Assembly (NCBI GenBank): GCA_013289825.1
Contig: JABCZF010000040.1
Span: forward strand, 1-36,394
Length of the DNA: 36,394 nt
From: Acidobacteriota bacterium
Lineage (GTDB): Bacteria > Acidobacteriota > Terriglobia > Acidiferrales > UBA7541
Direction: 5' to 3'
Shown here in pieces: positions 32,700 to 36,394 of this stretch (its first letter is position 1; every line of letters begins with the position of its first letter). The translations under genes were made by a program, and so were the position numbers. The notes under the pieces are model-generated. The model had not been told where the DNA came from. It saw nothing but the letters and a program-made list of their open reading frames with translations, and searched no databases.

Positions 32700-33215
32700 G
32701 ATTTTGATTTTGCCGTCTCCTCGATGATTCAGAGCGGCCCTGGGCCGGTCTCCATGCGGGGAATATTGCAGCAAGTTCTGGCTGAGCTTCTATCCGGTTT
32801 GTGCTGTCGAACCCGTGAGGAATTGCGGCAAGGTCGAGGAAAGTGAGCAATACGAAGCCGCTAACACATTTCGTTTGGCAAAGGCGCTGAAGGTTCCCGT
32901 CGAGGTGCAGTTCGAGTGGGTATAGAAGAACGAGGCCGCTCATCCGGGCGAGACGGCGCGGTTGTTAGGGAAGCGAAAAAGCACGAAGTTTCCGCGACAG
33001 AAGCCCGTGGTTATCTCGGTAGCCATGGTTGTCTTGGCTGGCAGGCACTCCATGACGCAGATCGGCCGGGAATAGCAAAGACCCAGGCTGAAAATCCGAA
33101 GTCTGGGGACCCTACTGCGACTCTTGTCTTGGGACTCCTCGAAATGAAAGGGGAAGGATTTTTTCGAAGAGCCCGAGACAAGATCCAAATTACGTGAGTG
33201 TGCCGCTTGTTTGAC
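32700..33215. other. 516-bp intergenic region
   Basis: Several short frames overlap here on both strands (for example + 32916-33197, minus 32940-33188) and none has family features. A + strand frame ending at 32925 reads RLAKALKVPVEV near its end, like the tail of an XRE-type regulator, and may be a decayed gene piece. No RNA gene or strong promoter is seen. Confidence 0.4.
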
Positions 33216-33575
33216 TTAGGGAGTAACGTGGACGCTGATAGCAATGTTGGTGCCATTGTCCTGACGGTAGGTGACCTCAGCGGAGGAGCCGACCTTCAGC
33301 TTGCCGTCCATCGTCGTGTTCTTGTCGATAGTGAAGGACAGGGTGCTCGAAGCGCCTGGTTGCTGATCTTGGGAAACAGAAGACTTGGACGCCACGGTGA
33401 GAGTGAAAGAATTCTGGTCGACGGAGGCAATCTTTCCAGACACGGACTGCGTCTGTGGCGCCGCCTGCTGACCTTCCTGCGTCTGATGCCGGTTGGCCGG
33501 CGGTAATGCCAAGGCTCCCGCTACCAGAACCGTACCAGCCAATGTGGAAAAACCAAATCGCCATGCGTTCTTCAT
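33216..33575 (-). CDS. Secreted DUF5666-like protein
   Basis: A 119-residue exported protein. Residues 8-25 are a hydrophobic signal segment (TLAGTVLVAGALALPP). The mature part is low-complexity (Gln-rich, about 30-43), then a small beta-barrel with the DUF5666 pattern: SVSGKIASVDQNSFTLTV, STLSFTIDKNTTMDGKLKVG and SAEVTYRQDNG. The family is common in Acidobacteriota envelopes and has no known activity; an OB-like binding fold is likely. The ATG at 33575 has AGGAGG 8 nt upstream, better than the TTG at 33581. Confidence 0.85.
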   Translation of the reverse strand: MKNAWRFGFSTLAGTVLVAGALALPPANRHQTQEGQQAAPQTQSVSGKIASVDQNSFTLTVASKSSVSQDQQPGASSTLSFTIDKNTTMDGKLKVGSSAEVTYRQDNGTNIAISVHVTP

Positions 33576-33775
33576 TTCCAAATCCTCCTCGGAGATTTGG
33601 CTGAGTACAGCCTCTATTGCAGCACCCGTGCCAAACCGGCAAGCAACCCGAGATATCTTCGAACTCCAATCAGGTTAATAGCTTACGGGGTTAGGTGAAG
33701 AATTCGGAGGGCCCTGCTTGCTAGTACTAGAACTAGAAATCTCTTCCTGGGTCGTGGACAATTTCGTTAGCTGAT

Positions 33776-34324
33776 TTATTGTGTCGGATTTGGAATTGCC
33801 GGATGCGGGGGATTCGGCAACTCTTTGGATTCTACCTTTGCCGGCGAATTTGCAGCTGAAGGAAGCTCGGAGCCAGCGTCCAAAAAGGAAGCATGAAGAG
33901 AAGCAGTGAGCGGATAGGATTTTCCTTGGTCGGTAAGCTCCGTGAGCAGGAGCTCATAACGAAAACCGTCGGGATGATTTTTGCTCCTGAGAAGCACGAG
34001 AAGGCCCCGCACTTCCGCATTGGAATGGATGACCACGCTGTCTCCCAGGCTCAGGTCCGATACCACCAATCCGTGAAATTCGGACCCATCGCGGTCAGCG
34101 TTCGAGTCGATGGACGTGAGCATTTTGACGTGGAAAACGGTTCCTTGCGGGAGGGCGTCGAGAGGATCTGCCTCCGTGTGGCGAAGACGAGTCTGTAGGT
34201 GAAATGCGAGACTCGATCCTGCCGGGATGCGCATAGGTTCTATCGTGGAACTGGAAACCTGGGCGGGGGAGGAAATTGCAAACACACCGACAGTACACAG
34301 GACTAGGGCTAGAAAACGCGACAT
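33776..34324 (-). CDS. Hypothetical secreted protein
   Basis: A 182-residue protein with a signal peptide (residues 4-20, cleavage near SSPAQV). The mature core, about 30-140, looks beta-rich: RIPAGSSLAFHLQTRL, LPQGTVFHVKMLTSID and SEFHGLVVSDLSLGDSVV suggest a small barrel domain seen in envelope proteins that begin with a lysine- or serine-rich GT motif. The C-terminal 35 residues are Pro/Ser-rich and probably disordered. I do not recognise a named family. It follows other secreted or envelope genes on the minus strand but with gaps of 125 to 200 bp, so no operon is implied. Confidence 0.7.
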   Translation of the reverse strand: MSRFLALVLCTVGVFAISSPAQVSSSTIEPMRIPAGSSLAFHLQTRLRHTEADPLDALPQGTVFHVKMLTSIDSNADRDGSEFHGLVVSDLSLGDSVVIHSNAEVRGLLVLLRSKNHPDGFRYELLLTELTDQGKSYPLTASLHASFLDAGSELPSAANSPAKVESKELPNPPHPAIPNPTQ

Positions 34325-34449
34325 CGGGGGGGTGGACCTTTCTGCTATGGACCGAACGAGCGCCGAACCTCCATTTTAGATGCGGCGGGGAAGACGGTCA
34401 ATTCAAAAGCACAGCGGGTGTGGCGAATCGTGCAGCGAAACGCTAGGAG

Positions 34450-34659
34450 TCAGATGTTGATGACCAGCAATATGACTATTACTAGGATAGCGACTACGAT
34501 CATAGCAATCCGCAGACCGCTTTTGCCGAGGACCAACCCGTTCAGAGAGAAGGCATTGGGGCTTGAAAAACGGCATTGGCAATATTTGCAAGTCTCGGCC
34601 TGCTGGGGGCAGATGCCGCCACAGTTTGGGCAGGTTTGCGCGAACACTCTGTCCGACAT
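34450..34659 (-). CDS. Small zinc-ribbon membrane protein
   Basis: A 69-residue protein. The N-terminus carries CPNCGGIC and CKYCQC (Cys10, 13, 24, 27 plus Cys17 and 29), a zinc-ribbon knuckle pair. A single transmembrane helix of Ile/Val residues occupies about 48-68 and ends the protein, so the ribbon faces the cytoplasm if it is tail-anchored. The start at 34659 puts the ribbon right after MSDRVFAQT; an ATG at 34695 is also in frame. Function unknown; similar small proteins are often described only as zinc-ribbon domain-containing. Confidence 0.72.
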   Translation of the reverse strand: MSDRVFAQTCPNCGGICPQQAETCKYCQCRFSSPNAFSLNGLVLGKSGLRIAMIVVAILVIVILLVINI

Positions 34660-34809
34660 TTTCCAGAAATAACATGTTGCGGGCGAAAACTCCACTCCAA
34701 TGGTACTTTGATAGGAAGATGCTTGATTGCTGCACCATTACCATTGGGTAGGTGGGGTATGTGCAAAAAAAACGCATTTCCCCTGAACGACGGGGCATGC
34801 GACACGCGC

Positions 34810-35256
34810 CTATTCAAGGAGCAGGAGGCTTGCTCCTGTTTGACGCAAGGCCGGATCGAAGGTCACCAGGCGAAGGTCAGCGGCGGCGGCAAAAGCCAGC
34901 AGATAGGAATCTGCCCATTCCTTTGGGGACGCCTGAGCTGACCGGTTTAATGCTCTGAACTTTGGTGCGAGTTCTGCCGGCTCTTCTAGAAACTCGATTC
35001 GCTCATCTTCGAGCCACCTGTCGTAGGCTTTCCGGGCTTCCTGCTGACCTTTGGGCAGGTCCGATCCCATGACGGCCGGCGAGCAGAGGAGCCGAAGCAG
35101 GCCAAGTTGCGTGAGGCGACAGAAAAAGAGGCGCGCCCTAGGGGCCAGGTGATCGAACCACCGGCGAGCGATCGGATGGTGGACATGCCGGTCGTAAGTG
35201 AGCGCCAGCCAGACGTTAATGTCCGGCAAAAGAAATAATGTCGAAGATTTTGTCAT
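34810..35256 (-). CDS. vapC: VapC-like PIN-domain toxin
   Basis: A 148-residue PIN-domain ribonuclease of the toxin type. Conserved acidic residues are Asp12 (LPDINVWLAL), Asp116 (EWADSYLLAFA) and Asp134 (LVTFDPAL); the second acidic position has Gln50 (LTQLGLLRLL), as in some VapC subgroups. The size and the sequence HHPIARRWFDHL are typical. VapC toxins cleave tRNA or rRNA when free of their antitoxin. Its start overlaps the antitoxin gene by 41 bp, so the pair is one operon with antitoxin first. It lies about 1 kb from the 16S rRNA gene. Confidence 0.88.
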   Translation of the reverse strand: MTKSSTLFLLPDINVWLALTYDRHVHHPIARRWFDHLAPRARLFFCRLTQLGLLRLLCSPAVMGSDLPKGQQEARKAYDRWLEDERIEFLEEPAELAPKFRALNRSAQASPKEWADSYLLAFAAAADLRLVTFDPALRQTGASLLLLE

Positions 35257-35446
35257 TGTCGAGTTCGAGGGTGCCGGGTTGCTTGGATTTTATGAGTGGG
35301 AGCTTGACCCTTTTCCGGGATTTGCGCGGGCGATCTTTCAGTATCAACTGGACCGCGCGAAGGATGACTTCCTTGGCCGAACTACCTTCGCTGTCGGCGC
35401 GACTTTTCAGGCGCCGATAAACGTGATCTGGAATGTCGACGGTCAT
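35216..35446 (-). CDS. vapB: VapB-like ribbon-helix-helix antitoxin
   Basis: A 76-residue protein from the ATG at 35446 (MTVDIPDHVYRRLK); an ATG at 35470 would add eight residues. Residues 1-45 form a ribbon-helix-helix DNA-binding fold (TVDIPDHVYRRLKSRADSEG, then SAKEVILRAVQLIL), and the basic then hydrophobic tail LPLIKSKQPGTLELDNDKIFD should bind and block the toxin. VapBC pairs usually repress their own promoter. That promoter would have to sit in or near the 26-bp gap to the divergent gene. Confidence 0.82.
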   Translation of the reverse strand: MTVDIPDHVYRRLKSRADSEGSSAKEVILRAVQLILKDRPRKSRKRVKLPLIKSKQPGTLELDNDKIFDIISFAGH

Positions 35447-35472
35447 TCGCACATATTCATTGTGCCACATCT

Positions 35473-35874
35473 ATGGCTGAGAAGAAGTGGACAAGAGTAG
35501 TAGAGCGAAAACCCAGGCGCAAAGCCGGACCACCAGCAATGCGCCAGATCGATATTGATTCGCTTTCCGAAGAAGAACTTCCTGCGTTGAACCACAAGGT
35601 TGTGACTCGACTCAGGTTCCTTCATCAAACGCGCTCGTACTCCGCGATGCTGAGTTTCCGCATAGGTGAAAGAGTGAGTTTCCATGCCGCTGGCGGCGCG
35701 ATAGTGTTCGGAATCCTGACTCGTCATAACAAGGAGACCATCACCGTTGTCACCGATTCCGGGCAAAACTGGAATGTAGCGCCGGGGTTGCTGAGCAAGG
35801 TAGATTCCGCGACAACTCGAAGGAGCGCGCCGGATGACCGGGTCGCGCAATTTCCTAAATGGCACGGCCTCTAA
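35473..35874 (+). CDS. Conserved hypothetical protein with SH3-like core
   Basis: A 133-residue soluble protein. The N-terminal 25 residues are basic; a helical segment EEELPALNHKVVTRLRFLHQ is followed by a small beta-barrel with the pattern FRIGERVSFH, GILTRHNKETITVVTDSG and QNWNVAPGLL. Homologous small proteins with this arrangement (RxRFL ... F.G..V.F ... T.TV.t..G..WNV.P.LL) occur in many Proteobacteria and Acidobacteriota as hypothetical proteins, and an RNA-binding role has some appeal because of the SH3-like barrel and basic tail, but none is proven. Its start is only 26 bp from that of the divergent VapB gene, and I see no ribosome site. Confidence 0.7.
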   Translation: MAEKKWTRVVERKPRRKAGPPAMRQIDIDSLSEEELPALNHKVVTRLRFLHQTRSYSAMLSFRIGERVSFHAAGGAIVFGILTRHNKETITVVTDSGQNWNVAPGLLSKVDSATTRRSAPDDRVAQFPKWHGL

Positions 35875-36070
35875 ATAAGGCAGGAAACAGGCGCGAAGCG
35901 AGAGTCTAGCGAGAATAGCCGGTATTGTCCAAGCCAAAGCAGTGGCGGCTAGCCGCACCGAATCGTTTTTGTCCTCGCACGAGAGAGAACCGGCGACGAC
36001 CAGAACCGCTGGTGGGCTGGGCAGCCAGAAGCATTCCGGCGCACCTCGAGATGCCACCGTCGTGCCCAGA

Positions 36071-36103
36071 AAGAAAAAGGGCCGCGGAGCGAGCACGCGG
36101 CCC
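36071..36103 (-). terminator. Rho-independent terminator downstream of 16S rRNA
   Basis: On the minus strand a perfect 8-bp stem GGGCCGCG/CGCGGCCC (36096-36103 with 36079-36086, 9-nt loop) is followed directly by TTTTTCTT (36078-36071). It lies about 185 bp after the 16S 3' end and would stop transcription there, before any 23S gene. Confidence 0.88.
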
Positions 36104-36200
36104 TGAAACACACTACAATTAATTTATTTGCTTTTTGACTCGATACGATCTGACAGAATCCGCCCGAATCCTGAATTAAATCAGGTTGTAAACCGAACGT

Positions 36201-36276
36201 GTATCCCTGCAAATCGTGAGAAGAGCGGGATACATTTGCGTGGCATAGTCCGCACACCATAGCGGATTGAGCCACG
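36201..36276 (-). other. Two hairpins in the 16S rRNA 3' trailer
   Basis: Immediately after the 16S end, CGTGGC (36239-36244) pairs with GCCACG (36271-36276), enclosing TCCGC/GCGGA (36249-36253 with 36262-36266). Farther on, GTATCCC (36201-36207) pairs with GGGATAC (36227-36233) around a 19-nt loop. They may be processing or protective structures of the rRNA precursor; the matching 5' leader is outside the window. Confidence 0.5.
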
Positions 36277-36286
36277 ACTACTTTAG

Positions 36287-36394
<108 letters not shown>

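Noticed and set aside
32815..32925. 37-codon + frame ending in an XRE-like tail (RLAKALKVPVEV)
   Set aside because: Too short, GTG start without ribosome site; at most a gene remnant.
35443..36111. 222-codon minus frame
   Set aside because: Overlaps the + hypothetical gene and runs over the 16S terminator; no domain.

Overview
The window is a chromosomal segment of a GC-rich soil-type bacterium. Gene content (DUF5666 and DUF1203 proteins, several DinB proteins, a spinster-like MFS transporter, a sorbosone-dehydrogenase-like protein, VapBC) and the visible 16S rRNA tail suggest Acidobacteriota, but this is inference: only about 108 nt of 16S are in view and no search was possible. GGAGG-type ribosome binding sites agree with the intact anti-Shine-Dalgarno at the 16S 3' end.

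Left third (1-14253). Apart from the tail of a CDP-alcohol phosphatidyltransferase entering on the + strand, every gene is on the minus strand and tightly packed. Reading in transcription order: a fatty-acyl reductase with a degenerate HAD phosphatase domain, a thioester-reductase-like SDR, a polysaccharide pyruvyl transferase family protein, an AMP-forming acyl ligase and a crotonase; then a translationally coupled trio of a catalytically dead HtrA-like protein, an HtrA-like protein with intact catalytic residues and a LuxR-type regulator with an eroded receiver; then an acyl carrier protein, a second acyl ligase, a diacylglycerol-kinase-like lipid kinase and a PlsC acyltransferase. Most junctions overlap by 1 to 16 bp. 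This reads as one lipid-assembly locus (activate, reduce or transfer acyl chains, phosphorylate and acylate a lipid, perhaps decorate it with pyruvate) with an embedded regulatory/protease module. It is the best candidate for an undescribed system.

Middle (14254-25519). A 500-bp gene-free stretch with four clustered hairpins is followed by leuB and leuA (minus), the latter lacking the usual regulatory domain, with a divergent LysR regulator. Then come a STAS protein, a secreted sorbosone-dehydrogenase-like protein, an exported single-cysteine MsrA, an exported SodC-like protein with an altered zinc site, a DinB protein, a VOC protein with a clear promoter and terminator, a phage-type C24/H114 protein, an HNH-like protein, a DUF2306 membrane protein and a small helical protein.

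Right third (25520-36394). An MFS transporter, signal peptidase I, a second DinB protein, a large membrane protein with a helical-repeat tail, a SnoaL-like protein, DUF1203, DUF5666, a secreted protein, a zinc-ribbon membrane protein and a VapBC toxin-antitoxin pair divergent from a small hypothetical gene. The window ends in the 3' end of a 16S rRNA gene on the minus strand, followed by hairpins and a strong terminator with no tRNA or 23S gene, so this 16S gene appears unlinked from 23S.
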